Source: Marsupella aquatica (taxonomy: Eukaryota; Marchantiophyta). Taken from it: DNA of 64,000 bases. How positions within the stretch are numbered: position 1 is the first letter of the stretch; each line of letters opens with the position of its first letter. Made by a program: the position numbers and the translations under genes. The notes beneath the pieces were generated by a model. It made no database searches, was not told where the DNA came from, and worked only from the letters and a program-made list of their open reading frames with translations. Shown here in pieces: positions 50,098 through 62,487 of the stretch. The stretch spans positions 20,088,001 to 20,152,000 of the forward strand of contig OZ316894.1 in the NCBI GenBank assembly GCA_973895155.1, written 5' to 3'.

Positions 50098-52474
50098 CTC
50101 CCAGCACAGGCGTGCATGGGCACTGGAGAGGGACAGGGCTTAAGAACCACAGGGCACATTCCTTGCCAGTAGAAGGAAGGTTATATGAATCCAATTATTG
50201 GACGACTAACTCAGCACCGTGCATGGTACTGCACGGCTACAAGAGAGGGATGGGGTTGATATGAATCATTACCTTGATGGGGTATGCGTTGCCACGGGAG
50301 AGGGAGCTGACAGATAAATTTAACATGATTGTAAATATCACTTTCTTGCGGAGGTGGAGATGTAGCAAGCACTTGCTCTTGGATGTCTGTGAACACCTCA
50401 TAGCATTGTATTCTCTCTTAGTACCCACAGGGGTTTAACTTGGGAGAGAACCATCTATCTTCTTGCAGTGGACTACCTTATGTAAGATAGGCAACCGTAT
50501 AGGGCATCGATGCGAAGTGGCGAACCATTTTTCAGTTGACATTTGTGCCCTAGGGACAACTGTGGATTATTTTGAGACCAATCACAATGTTCCGCGTACA
50601 CAATTGCAATTGGAGTGCGCACATCTGTTCTGTTGAGTTGAAGCTGTTGTTCCAGGAAAATTTTGAACGTCTTGTCCATCACTGTCGTGCTTTGAGCGTT
50701 TTCTCAGTCTATCAAAATGCGTTGCAAATGTTCACAAGTTCCATTGGTACCCTATCCTGTTAAGGCACCTGTTACTTGGATACTCTAGTGATCAAATAAC
50801 TTCACCTTCTGGTTCCTATTTCACTGTGTGCTAGTCAGGTCAATCGTATGCGTAGGTAACAGGATGCGAGATTTCTTATGCGGTCGCAGTAGTAGTACCA
50901 AACCAGTATTTCGAAAACTGTCTGTTTAACGTCTTCTGATTGTGATTGTATCAGTAAGACTGACTTTCCTTATTTTCGTCAAGATTCTTCCCTTGAAGTT
51001 GGTTCACAGCCTTTTGGTTGTGATGATTGCACAGAAGCAGGTGAGACATGAGCGCCTTATCCATCCCACTTTGCTTGCTTTTGTTCTATATTCATAGAAG
51101 CTAATGGACTGTTACTGGTTTGCTGGGTGGATTGGTGTAGTCGTATAGATGAGTTGGGTTGAGATACATGAGTTGTGGTGGTTGGCAAGAGTTTGTGAAT
51201 GTTAATTTCTGTCGAATGCGCTTTGGCTGAGACGTTCATTGTGGTTTGTCTGGGGGCTTTTCATGCCTTCCTAATCAGGCAATGCCGTGGCACAATTACA
51301 CTCGTGGTTGCTGCGAGTACTGTGATCTATCCAGATCCAGTCTCTCTTACATTATTTTCAGATTTGTTTGGGTTCTTGGCGCTTCTGCTTATGGTAGTGA
51401 GAATCACTAGCTAATTGATGGCATTTCTGGCTGATGGAGTTTATAGTTGTGAGGACTACCTGATTGACGACAGTTATCACGAGTTGGTGGAGGACTGAAA
51501 TCGGAGAACTAGACCAGAAGTTCAGAAGGGATTTCTGAAAAGTATCTCAATAGCAAGAGATGTCGTTTTTGGAGCCTTGAATGTAGTGAGGGTCCCAGAC
51601 AACTATCATGAAGCACAAGGGTACACTTTTGACTCCTGGGTACACATCTTTAGATGCCACGAGAAAGAACTCCCGATTGCTGTAGCAAAATAGATGTCCA
51701 CGTATACGTCCTGTCTTCTAGATAATTTGCCATGGGCGGCACTAGGGACTGTAGTTCCGTTTGCTCACAATTGTGGTTTCTTGCGAATGGAAGTTCAGCT
51801 AACATCTGTGTCAACCATTGCGTTCCTTCTAGGCGATTCCATGTGGAACATACTTTAACTAAATAGGTTTCCAATTATGTTTGTCGTCGAGGCCAATCCA
51901 AGTGGAACATACTTTCAACTAAATAAATTTACAAAAATTATGTTCGACTTTGAATTTGTCCTTGCATAATGCACAGTTTCAACTATTACGGTTTCAAGTG
52001 TCTTGAACTTTGAGCCTGTCCACTTTCAACTATTAGAGGTCCAAGTATCGTGGAGTTTGAGCACGTCCCTGTAGAATGCACCAGACTTTCAATTTTATGG
52101 CGCTCAAACTTAGCTTGGGGTTGGGCTTATCTTAGCAGAAGCACTAAAATGACCAGGCCCCCATTGTTAACTTCTTAACGCGATTATTTAAAAGCCCGTC
52201 CCTACAAATCGATGTCGAAAACGCAGGTTTTTATAATTTGAAGCGTTGCTAAGGGCCTCTTTACGAAAACTATGCCCCATTTCATTCCCCCATTCCTTTC
52301 TACCAGATTATACCTCAGCCATCCAAAATACTCAGATAGAAACGACTTGCTTATTTCCTTGGCCTGTGCCTTGTTTTCGGTTGATTCATCACACTTGAGA
52401 TTAATTTCAACATGAAACAGCCTCAGTTAAGAGGAGGAAATTCCCAAATCACCCGAGAAGATGTTTTCAGTAAA
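50098..52474. other. 3' region of ZTL/FKF1 and intergenic
   Basis: Several hundred bases after the stop are probably 3' UTR. Short open frames (for example 51199-51414, hydrophobic) show no recognisable domain. No RNA gene seen. Confidence 0.5.
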
Positions 52475-53160
52475 GTCTGCGTCGACGGCAAAAGGTATCC
52501 ACATCTATTTAAGAAGTGTGCAGATCTATCTAAAATTGAAGGTGGAACGCAGTCTGCTATCGTGGGACTATAGACATGGGTGAGACTAGGGTACTGTCCT
52601 GGGAGTACACAATGTGAAATTAGAGTTTCCATAAGTCTGCCGTCACGGCATAAAGGTGTGCACATCTATCTAAGAAGTATGCAAATCTGCCAAGAGAGGC
52701 ATGGCAGCTCACTTTAGTGATTCATAGGTCTTGGGTTCAAAAGTTATGAATGACTGATCCAGTTATATAGAGTTTCACAGATTTCCCCTTAAATTTGAAA
52801 AAGAAAAATAAAAAATATGCAAATCTATCTAAAATTGAGGGTGAAACACAATCTACTATCCTGTGACTATATACATGGTTGAGACTAGAGTATTATCCTG
52901 GATTAGCGGTGAAACTCGTTTTTGCTAGTGGGGTTCTAAATTGAAGGTGATGCACAGTTTACTCTCCTTGTTTTGCGACTGGAGGTCACTGGGGTCTCAA
53001 TTTGAAGGCATTTTGCAACTACGGGTCACTGGTGGTCTTAACTTGAAGGTGAATGACACGCACTCTCCTAGGACTGTACATGGGGTGGGGTCTAAAATTG
53101 AATGTGAAACACAGTTGACACTCCTGGGAATGTACATGGGGTAGACTAGAGGTGAAACTC
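52475..53160. repeat. Degenerate tandem/dispersed array between ZTL/FKF1 and ELP4
   Basis: Repeated blocks include ATCTATCTAAAATTGA, then a GTGAAACACA-like stretch, CTATCSTGKGACTATA, ACATGGKTGAGACTAG and CACATCTATYTAAGAAGT. Copies occur at about 52485-52625, 52640-52700 and 52815-52915, with shorter diverged versions to 53160. Probably a decayed local satellite or TE tail. Confidence 0.65.
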
Positions 53161-53385
53161 GTTGTTTGCGCTGGGGAGGTAAGTGAGATGACCTTCAGTT
53201 CTGCTCAGTCCGTACTGTTGTGTACACAGTTTCAGCTGCATCTCACAGTGACTTATTCAGTCTCGTTTTCTTGGGAGACTCCACAGTAACTGACCTTTTG
53301 GCCTAAAAACTGACTTCATATGCAGGATTCACCCCCTGAAGTTTAGGGACACTAACAGAGCTATGTTTTCCGTAGAGGTTTATTT

Positions 53386-53409
53386 GGGGGGGGGGGGGGG
53401 GAGGGGGGG
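53386..53409 (+). repeat. Poly-G tract (16 G, A, 7 G)
   Basis: A long guanine homopolymer broken by a single A. It has G-quadruplex potential, and its length may be unreliable in the assembly. A similar 14-G run is at 29736-29749. Confidence 0.9.
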
Positions 53410-54131
53410 TGTTTGTATTGCACAATGTCCTGTGCTATTAAGGCGAGTGGACAATCTCTTGGGTTCAATAAATCTATGCACAGAACTGCAAGGAGCTACA
53501 TTTTGCATACATGTAGGTACCTGAAAAGACGGCCAATTGCATATTTCTTTAGCCTCCTCCGATATTTGGGTCCCTATTCTCAACCTACCCTTTGCTTCAA
53601 TGCCACATACATCGGCTTATCATTTTCATATAGCAGGCTCATACTGAACTAACTTTGTTATTTGATCCTCTAGTAAATTGTCTAATCAAGAGTAAATGCA
53701 GTTGCACCAGACTCCTTCAGTTGCCACAAACAGAAGACTGCTATTCACATCCCCTTGATCTTGTTCCTCCACTTTTATGATTGACTTTTGGCAACACTTT
53801 TTCTTCTAACGTGGAGGGTGACGCATTTGAGAAGTCAATATCTCCTTCGGCAAAGGGTTTTATTCCCCATGCATGTTATCTCAAATTTGCCTGCACAGTT
53901 GCATCGAAAAGGCAAGAGGGTCAAACGATAGAAGGACGGGTTTAAAACCAGAAGCACACGAGCAAGGATCGAATTGGATTCGTTAGAAACATACCAAAAT
54001 TTGTTCTGCCCCGCAAACTGCAAGAAGTCCTGGTCAGACGTACCCCCTACTGCTTCTTCCATTTGTTCCACCAGAAAGGACACAAAAGACTGTCCATGTT
54101 ATTCAGGGTGCTTAAATGCTTTTAATTTCTC

Positions 54132-57100
54132 TCAAAAATCAAGGACAGACGGTGCATTTGCAGGTTGTGCACAAAGCAGGCTGCTCGCACCGCCTCCTTT
54201 TCCACCAGAAGCGTCAATAGGGGTCAAATGTAGCCTTTCCAGTGCTACCTTCTTCTTTTGGAGAACCTTAATAGCGAAAGGACCAACCTGCGGAACTCTT
54301 GGGACCTACAAAAGGTATGAAAAAGGTCCGCTTCTCACAATGTACATGCAAAGCTGTCATAAAGTGAAACCACTTGTGATATCCGAAAGCCATGAAATAA
54401 AACGGTGACAAGACTCTATCATCCACCTTTGTGAATCCGAGATGAATGGTAAATGACATGTGGGCGAGCCATTAAAAAACATCCAGGAAATTGAGGACCC
54501 ACCTGAGAATTGATGTTAGCCATTTTATGAACCCTCAGAAAGCCTACCATGTCCTTATAGCCCGTAAACATTGATTCCATGTCCTTGTCTTCATCTACAT
54601 ATCATGAATTATATCGCACGCATTTCAGTGAGAGTTTCAACGTCAAAGGCTTCTGATGAACCGTTACGGGATTTGGACAATGAGGATCGATATTTCACCA
54701 ACTAACGAAGCACTGAATACTCACACCTGTGCTGAATATCTGCCAAAGACTTGCATAGGGTGCAAGGAAAGAGTTGTCACAGCACTAGCTCACAACCCAG
54801 AAATCTTACCTCGAATAGCTTCTACGGATAGCAGAATATCAGATAAATGTTGCCAGCGGGCACTGATAGAAGCCCTCAATAAAGCACTTGGAAAGGTTAT
54901 GAAGCCCACAGCCCTTGCCTCACGTAATCTGCTTTTGAGTCCGTGCAAGAAGGCCAACATTTCCCAATCCTGCCATAGAACCCCCGTTTCGAGCAATCAC
55001 GATTCCAAAGTCTGATCATGATCAGGCCACTTTAGACTACCCTTTACACCGTCTCTTGCAAAAATGAAGCCCAAAATTTGCAACAGCAGCCTTCAGCAGT
55101 TCCTTGACAATAGGAACGATTTAACACGAGATTACTACCTCATGCTTATTTCAATCACTAACAACAAAGAGGGAATGTAGACAACCAGAAAACAATACTA
55201 GGTTCACACTAGCCATGATGAGTTCACTTACTGACAATGACACCATACACTGGGGTGCGCATAAAGATTGAAGAGCAACCCTCCCAACATGATTGCCGCC
55301 AGCTTCGGTCCTGTTCATTTTCAAAACCAAACCAACTAAATGAAGTTGAACGCGACGAGTTGTGGAACAACCAAGATCGGTGAATCGTAATGATGAACAA
55401 ACTGTCATGGTCTACTGCTGTCCCAATCCTGCAACCACTTCTGTCGAGAAAGACATATGTAGACCTACCTGGCGAGCGAACCAAAGAATGTGGAACACTT
55501 TTCTTGAAGTGAAGCAAAGTTCGTTCCACCCTGAAGGCTTAAGCATTCAATGTTTGGGGCCGTCCACATTGTTCGATCCAGGGGCTTACGTAGATCAAAA
55601 TGTGTAGTGTATTCTCGTCTCTGTCCTGATGGTCAACCACAAATCCCAACATTCTCTCGTGTCAGCCCTCACCCTTGCGAGATCCACAGCTCCTCGCGGA
55701 CATCCTTTTTCTGCACCTTTGTCTACACTACTACGTAACATTACTTCTCCATCCGCACCCACATACCCGGCCCCATTGGAAAGACAAAATCTGGATACCG
55801 ACAGGTTCAAAAGTCATCGATGAAACCTTGAGGAAGCTGGTTGTCAGTGGACAACGATGACGCTCGCAATTCTTGCTGTCGGAGACGGCGATCTGCAAGC
55901 TCTTGTTGTTCACTCAAGTATCTTCGATATTGCCAGGCAATTCGCAGGTCTTCACCCTGAACGAACATCATCTAGTTTAGAGACTATACGATGAGGCAAA
56001 GGGAAGGACTGATCTTGACTAGAATCATAGAACAGTCTTTTATCCGTCCGGCTCCCCCTGCTCCGTTTCTTGTCGTGTGATAGGAGCTCCTCTGGACCCA
56101 TTTCAAGATTATTCATTGTGTGTCAATGCCAATTGACTTTCACCTTACGATCGAGACATGAAAACACAGCAATAGCCAGCAGAATGCAAACCAACCTGTG
56201 CCTCTGGACCCTTTCGCGAGCTCTTGTGCTCCTCTTTAGTGGCCAGACCAGGCAAAGTCCCAAGGAAAGACTTTGGAGATGGCAAAGGACTCGCAAACAA
56301 AAGAGGCTGGCCATGAACGAGACCCTGTGCCATAAAGTAGCGCATCAGGAGCATGTGATGGGGAGCCTCTAAATCCTCCATCACCATCACGATTCCCCCC
56401 ACTGGAATGCCTCCCCCTATGATCTGTGGGTCAAGGTCAAGGAACAATTACCGATGAACTGAATACACCACAAATGCAATGAACAGAAGCCCGGTTTATT
56501 GTCAGGGTGAGAGTGTGGTTGCAATTTCCATGTTTGCTGACTTTTACTCAACGATTCCCTCATCCACTTACGACCCATGGGAGCCAATAAGGAGACCATA
56601 AAGTAAAATTTCCAATTGTAGGAAGAATAATGTTTTTGCAGCGCAAGGTGCTTACTGCCCTGGAGGGCTTTGACCATACACAGTTTGATTGAATGAGGGA
56701 GAGGACAACAGGAAGAAATTCTACGGGTAGGACCCCAATCGGACGACAGGATTGGGAGGAGTGCCAATGCAGGACACTAAGAAGAGCCAGAGATGGCCTA
56801 GAAGTTGGACTTGATCAATATTTGGATCAACCACCCAATCATCTGCAGTACAAGTAAATCTGTCATGACGTTAACAACCTATCAAATCTTTCACTCTGAT
56901 TGAAAATACACAACCGACATCTTTGGACTTACATCTAGGGTTTGGTTAAACCCTAAACCCTGGCAGCAATTATTGGATAAAATTACTACGTTACGGCTAC
57001 AATCAGAATCGACAAAGCGTCTTCCTTTTCAAAATGTAGAGAGGATATCATCGACTTCGTTTTTTCGCTAATCCCTAAACCCTGGCAGTAACGCAAGTAA

Positions 57101-57276
57101 GAAATTTACTACGTTGTGACTGGAATCAGAATTTTCGTTTTCAATAATTATGTAGAAAGGATATCATCGAGATCGGAGAGGCCCGAGGAGACGAGGGACG
57201 TTCCGTGAGGCCCTGCCCTGGCGCCCACAGCCAGCACGTCCCCAGCCGAGGCGGCTGCCTTTCTCACGAAACTCAT
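54132..57276 (-). CDS. ELP4: Elongator complex subunit ELP4 (PAXNEB), eight exons, first intron U12-type
   Basis: ELP4 forms, with ELP5 and ELP6, the RecA-like ring of Elongator, needed for U34 tRNA wobble modification and linked to transcription. Exons: 57276-57165, 56425-56196, 55956-55827, 55625-55469, 55310-55232, 54969-54810, 54594-54503 and 54287-54132. All phases agree: 1116 nt, 371 aa. Landmarks in order are SSGLSDLDE/IIGGG (exon 1/2), VMVMEDLEAPHHM, QPLLFASP, GEDLRIAWQYRRYL, HFDLRKPLDR, VGRVALQSLCAPQC, VGFITFPSALL, RWQHLSDILLSVEAI, TGYKDMVGFLRVHK, FAIKVLQKKKVALERLHL and the C-terminus APSVLDF (plants end near GALDF). Introns 2-7 are GT-AG, 158-262 nt. Intron 1 has no GT donor and is AT-AC. 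The start follows an in-frame TAG and is the first ATG; a TATATA motif lies about 30 bp upstream. Confidence 0.92.
56426..57164 (-). other. U12-type AT-AC intron (ELP4 intron 1, 739 nt)
   Basis: After exon 1 (…GATCTCGATG) the intron starts ATATCCTTT, the exact minor-spliceosome AT-AC donor. It ends CTTGACCCAC before exon 2 (AGATCATAGGG). A perfect U12 branch-site match TTCCTTGAC lies at 56444-56436; its A (56437) is 11 nt from the intron end, inside the usual 10-16 nt range. The join gives codon G+AG (Glu), restoring DLDEIIGGG, as expected from ELP4 proteins. No GT donor near the exon end gives that protein. Confidence 0.88.
56940..57165 (-). repeat. Tandem duplication inside the U12 intron, copying its donor and a telo-box
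   Basis: The first about 116-122 nt of the intron are present twice, read on minus. Copy A starts at 57164 with ATATCCTTTCTACAT; copy B starts at 57048 with ATATCCTCTCTACAT, preceded by GTCGATG as the real donor is by CTCGATG. Both end in CTGCCAGGGTTTAGGG. The telo-box-like AAACCCTAAACCC is at 56948-56960, with CCCTAAACCC again at 57073-57082 (plus sense). Copy B is therefore a decoy U12 donor. Confidence 0.8.
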
Positions 57277-58560
57277 GAGAGTGGTCTTGAAGCGAATCAG
57301 GGTATATAAACCGATCAAATCCTATTCAACAACTCGTCCTGCGAATTTCACGTCTTCAATTGTACATACTACAGGTACCGTAGAAGACTGATGATGCTGT
57401 TACTCACTGCTCAAAGATCACACTACTCTCTCTCAAGAAAATGGTCTGTCGCCACCAACCGATCTCGCCCAACCCTGCAACTCAAGCTCCACTGAATACC
57501 AACAACTCCATCGATTGATTCACTTTTCTCGTGCAGCTCTTCGGGCCTCTCTGGCAATTTCTGATTGAGGGCGATTTAGATTTTGCCAATTTTATCTCTA
57601 CTACTCTTCAAAATCACACAGAACAGTCGTAAGAAGTTTTGTAGCATTGGTTTTCTCTGAGTGTTCACATTATTCCTCTGTAGAGATAAAGCAAGTGAGC
57701 CCAGGTTTTTTGTGCTGTAATTATTCCTTCAAAGATTTCTTCCATACACTAGGTTGCGTCTGAGTACACATTGCTTAAACCTCCATCTACTCCCATAAAG
57801 GCCAAAGTTGGTGTTAACGACTCTAGTCAGATTCCTGGAAATGACCCTCCTATGCACTTTACCTGGAGCTCTACCAGGCTTTTCAATTTGCCAATGGGTA
57901 GGGTTTTAGAGTTCTTAGTTTTTGGGTGTTGTTGTGGGGGCTCTTGCTGGTGACTCTCCGGGTTTTTGGCTCTTTCGTCTTCCTAGATATTCTCTTGTTT
58001 CCTCTTTCTTTATTGGGTCTCATGGAGGGATCCTGTCGCTGGGTTGGGTGCCTTTTGTTTTTTGGCAGTGTGATATATTTCCATATACTGATCATATAAA
58101 AGCCACATAGGCCACAGCCCACACACCTCATTTGCTCCTCTCTGCCCAGGACACTATTACTAGCACCAATTATGCCATTGTTTATTGTCCTATAGATCTG
58201 TGCACAGTCAGAATTGGGCAGTTGATTTTGCAAATAATCACTACAACTGCTTAAAAATATCTTTGTAGCATTCACAACCCAATTCACCTGGTAGCATGTG
58301 CAAAAGTGAGCACAAAAAGGAAACTCTGGTGGGGGCACAATAAGAGATGGAGTTGCACCAAGTCGCATGTTGAAAACTTTGGTGGTGGTAAGGGAGCATG
58401 ACAACATCCCACTTGGAACCTACAATCCTACAATAGATTGCGTGCTGCCTCAGCCCCAAGATCACATCAAGATTGGTCTGTCTCTAAGTATACCCAGGAC
58501 AGGTTCTGCAAATTGGGTCTAGCTACACTCATCTTGCTACTGTCCATGCCCACTTAGCTT
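57277..58560. other. ELP4 promoter, then TE-like intergenic DNA
   Basis: TATATA at about 57303-57308 is a plausible ELP4 TATA box, but it would leave a very short leader. Farther out, frames on both strands (plus 57771-57953, minus 58407-57883) read like degraded retroelement text, without a domain I can name. Confidence 0.4.
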
Positions 58561-58904
58561 TGTTAGATATTGCTCTAGTCTTGTGACTCTTGTGCTAACC
58601 ACAGTTAGGCTAACTCGGGTTAGGACCTAGCTAAGGTTAGCGGTAGTGCTGTTGTGCATATAGCCAGGGCTGATGCCAGACCCTGGTGGAACTTAGGCTC
58701 ATTGTTACGGAGCTAGTTGAGAGATAGGGAGAGCTTGTGCTGTGGATGCTTGGTATGGCCGGTCGGCCTAGAGTGCAGTAAAGCTCTTGTGTGTTCCCGT
58801 GGACGTAGCCTCATGTGGAGGTGAACCACGTATCTCTATGTGTCGACTACTGTGCGTTGGATGGTTCATGGGCTTGCCGTTGCGAATGTCGTCTATGCTC
58901 AACA
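58561..58904 (+). mobile_element. Solo Ty1/copia LTR with 5-bp target duplication AGCTT
   Basis: A 344-bp element runs TGTTAGATATTG…CTCAACA. It is flanked by AGCTT at 58556-58560 and 58905-58909. It is very similar to the LTR at 28459 (shared GGTATGGCCGGTCGGCCTAG, GTGTTCCCGTGGACGTAGCC, AGGTGAACCACGTATCTC). No internal domain attached. Confidence 0.95.
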
Positions 58905-59982
58905 AGCTTAGTCTCAATACCATTGGCCACTTTCTCAAGCAAAAGCTCTGCCCTGGACAGGTAGCGCCTCCACAAACGAGTTGATGCATTACTGTAGAAA
59001 CTTGCTGAAAGCCTCGTAGAAACTTGAGTATGAAGTTGAACTGGATGGCTCTTGCCGTGTGACCATGGCTCTTGCCGTGTGACCATGCTAGCTTGGATAA
59101 ATATACATGATGCACCCCATCATGAAAAAATGTTACTCATGATAGACCTTAAATTGACAAATTGAATATCTCTTGGGGTCTCATGGGGTCCATCAAGTAA
59201 CATTTTTACACACCTCCATGGGAAGTTGTTTCCAAAATCCCTGGATGCACATGTAGCCACCTCAATATGATTTCTCACAAACAAGAATTGTTAGTTATGC
59301 AAGAAGAACCAAATTTGATTATTTGTGTTTGGCAAGACAAAGAATTAGACTCTGTAACTGTAAAAACAATGGAAAACTTAAAAGTAACATTTTGAGTAAA
59401 CAAAGACAAGGGTAAGATAAAGGTTAAATACAATAATTTGTGGATAAATTATGATTCATATATAATATATGAGTGTATTTTGGTAGTTTGTTTCAATTTT
59501 CTATTTAATTTACACAGTTTTAAAATACTGACAAGTAGAAGGAATCTCTTCAACTGTTCTAACATTTACTCAGGAAACCCAATAAACTTTTCAACTTTTC
59601 TAGCACATACCAGTGTAACTTAAGAAACACTTTGGCTACTATGGATAGAGGAATAACAAACAAAGATAAGAAACACCATCATTACTATGGGTAGAGGAAT
59701 ACCAAGGGGCTCTAAGAACTTTCAACTACTACAACAAAGCAGGGGACAAAGTAATAATCTGCATGAACTATATGGAATGTTACATGTATTGTATAGACAT
59801 AGAGGTAATTTTGCATGGAGAATTACCCTCAGTATTACCATAAATGTATTCTTATTTGTTGTCAATGAAATTATCCTAACTACCTTTAAAATTCACTTCA
59901 TTTAGAATATTCCGTTTAATCTTTGTACTCATGTATCTATTCCAATGTGCAACTCTTCAGGACTCTAAATAGTTCAATAAAA
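58905..59982. other. AT-rich intergenic
   Basis: No gene or named repeat recognised. A short exact duplication, GGCTCTTGCCGTGTGACCAT, lies at about 59047-59066 and 59068-59087. Confidence 0.5.
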
Positions 59983-60314
59983 TGTTAAGGATTGCTCTTA
60001 GTCTTGTGACTCATAGGTTACGGCACTCAGGCTAACCATAGTTAGGGTCTTAGCTGAGGTTAGGTTAGTCGTGTGTGACCTTGTATATACCAAGGCTAGT
60101 GTAAGCCGCTTGTGTGTGGTGCTTACTCATTGTAATGGAGCAACTTGAGAAAGAGAAAGAGCATGTGTGTTCGTCTACTTTTGATGTAAAGCTTGAGTGT
60201 TCGTGTGGACGTAGCCTTGGAGAAGAGGTGAACCACGTAGAGATTGTGTCGACTACGTGTGCATGAAATGAATAATGATTGGATCGTCATGAAGGAAGAC
60301 GTCATAGTTCAACA
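59983..60314 (+). mobile_element. Solo Ty1/copia LTR with 5-bp target duplication TAAAA
   Basis: A 332-bp element runs TGTTAAGGATTG…GTTCAACA. It is flanked by TAAAA at 59978-59982 and 60315-60319. It is the most diverged of the three. It keeps CTTAGTCTTGTGACTC, GTGGACGTAGCCTTGGAG and AGGTGAACCACGTAGA. Same orientation as the other two. Confidence 0.92.
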
Positions 60315-62487
60315 TAAAAGAAGCTGACATAACCAAGGGGTCCTCCAACTCATTCAATTTAAAGATCGACCTATCCAGTATATCTCTAGCTAGCTTGCAA
60401 GGTAGACCATGGTAGCTCAAAAACACCCTAGCACCGAAATGGGGTCCACTCGTGATGAACCTGGCCGCAGGGAGGGACTGGGGCCAAGGAAGTCCCTTTC
60501 AAAACTAGGGAACCTGCCGAAGGTTCCTTCCCTCCAACATTGGCCACCCTGGAGAAAAAAGAAAAACCTAAAAAATGCTTGGAGAACCTAGGCCTCATGC
60601 ATGCTTCCCCTTAGCCCTGACCCAAGTGGGGAGCTTTTCGGGTGCACTCCTGGGCGCTCTGATCAAGGTGAAGCGAACTATTGGGTGCATCGTTGAGCCC
60701 TCTGTGTTTTTATTATTTTATTATTGAATACAAAATTAGAGGTGAACAATACGAAATGTTTCTAGAGGTGAAAAAGTTCAAAAAAGTTATTCAAAAATAA
60801 AAGATTAGAATAATAATTAAGTATCCAGGGCAAATTTGTTTGGCACTGTAAATCTTTTATTATATTAAAATACACCTTTTTTTCTTACAAAAAGGGAAGG
60901 GAAGGTGGGGGGCGGAGGGGATGGGGTGGTGGGGTGCACAAACAGCAAGCAAAGGGGCAAAAACCACCCGAGCCAAAAGGACACAGAGCATCAAATGCCC
61001 CCGAGCAGGCAATGCCCACCCCCACGGAGGCCATGGGAGCCAGAGATTGATATTAAAACACTAATTTATCAATGTACACTTTATTAAAAGAATATATATT
61101 TTTTCTATGATATTGTGCTATATTAAGTTTTTGTACAGGGCATGAGTAGCCCTGATATACCTTACCAAAACAAGCGTCCTTACCAAACACTAGAAATAGG
61201 ATGCCCTAAACTGATCATCTGTACTAAAATAAACTAAGGAAAAGGATGTAAGTTATGAGACTGGTTAGTTACCCCTTACATTTCAGGTGAAGTATGAGGT
61301 TTCCTTTTGTATTTTGGGCAGGTTACACTTATGAATCATCCAGAAGCCTCCTCTTAGCAAAAGGTTTGTACCATCACAATGTCACCCTTAGATCCATGTA
61401 GGGTAAGATCTGATGGTTATTTGCGGTGAACAATTTCTAAAACTCTCCAAAAATACTCTTGGTATCATTCTCAAGCCACTTTAGCTGGAAGCAAATGTGG
61501 GAAAATTTGAAAGGAAACACTGCTGGGTATGTTCTGCTAACCAAACACAACCAGTAAACTTTGGCAATCTATAGTAATAAAGGAAGCATGAAAACATCCC
61601 ACTTTATTTCAAACTGCAAAAAAACAAAGAGACACGATCCCACAGGCTAATAACCCAATCAAGGGGAGTCAACCAAAGAATCAAAAGGCCAGAGCTACCA
61701 AGTCAGGAGAACACCACTAAAACAACCAGCAATAAAGGACCTAAAATCCTTCCTATCAGCAAACACTTATGAGCCGGGTTGAACTCCAAGGTGAACTGCA
61801 TGGGAGGGTCTAGTAAAAACAAACTCACTAGACACCCTCGAACTAACTTACAACCTCATCCCTACAAAGAATGGTGAATCCTTGAGCCAACAAACACCCA
61901 CTGATTAAAAAAGTCCGGCTAAAGAAGTCTGTGGCCTCTGAAGTGCACGAGACACCCCCTTACTAAAACAGTTGGGTGAAAAAAGTCCATATGACAAACA
62001 CAAGTTGGTGATGGGTGCAAGGTCTCTGATCCCAGGGGATCATTTGTTGATAGAATGCTTTGTCAGCAGGATCACAATAGAACGTCGCAAAGCTTCAAAA
62101 TAATGGACGATGACATTTGGCCATAAATGAAATAGTCATAACTTTTTCACAAAGTTCTGGAAAAGTTCTTTTTGCTTTTTATGTCACTAGCCTCTACAGT
62201 ACTGGGCCTGTCTAAACAGTTCCAATAAGGGAGATCCCTGCCAAGTACATAAAAATCTTTTATGACCAAGACATAACTCTCTACCGGCTACCTACATACA
62301 TGTCCCATAAGAATTTTAGGCCCAAAAAGTTTCAGCTACTTTGACACACCCTAATGACATACTACCAATCCTTATGACAAAAAGTTATGGACTTTATTTC
62401 ATAGTGAATAACTTTTTGTGTCCTTATTATTAACCAGTAACTACTGTAGGTAGTTAAGGTTAACTTTGTGTGTCCTTAACCAGTGAG
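60315..62487. other. Intergenic, no recognised gene
   Basis: Short purine- or pyrimidine-biased frames (60409-60591, 60905-61087) are not convincing. No structured feature seen. Confidence 0.45.

Noticed and set aside
56426-57276. Ordinary GT-AG intron for ELP4 intron 1
   Set aside because: GT dinucleotides in exon 1 lie upstream of the conserved SSGLSDLD block and would delete it; none lies at the exon end.
57883-58407. 174-codon minus frame
   Set aside because: Cys-rich then Lys/Arg-rich text resembling degraded transposon sequence; no domain recognised.
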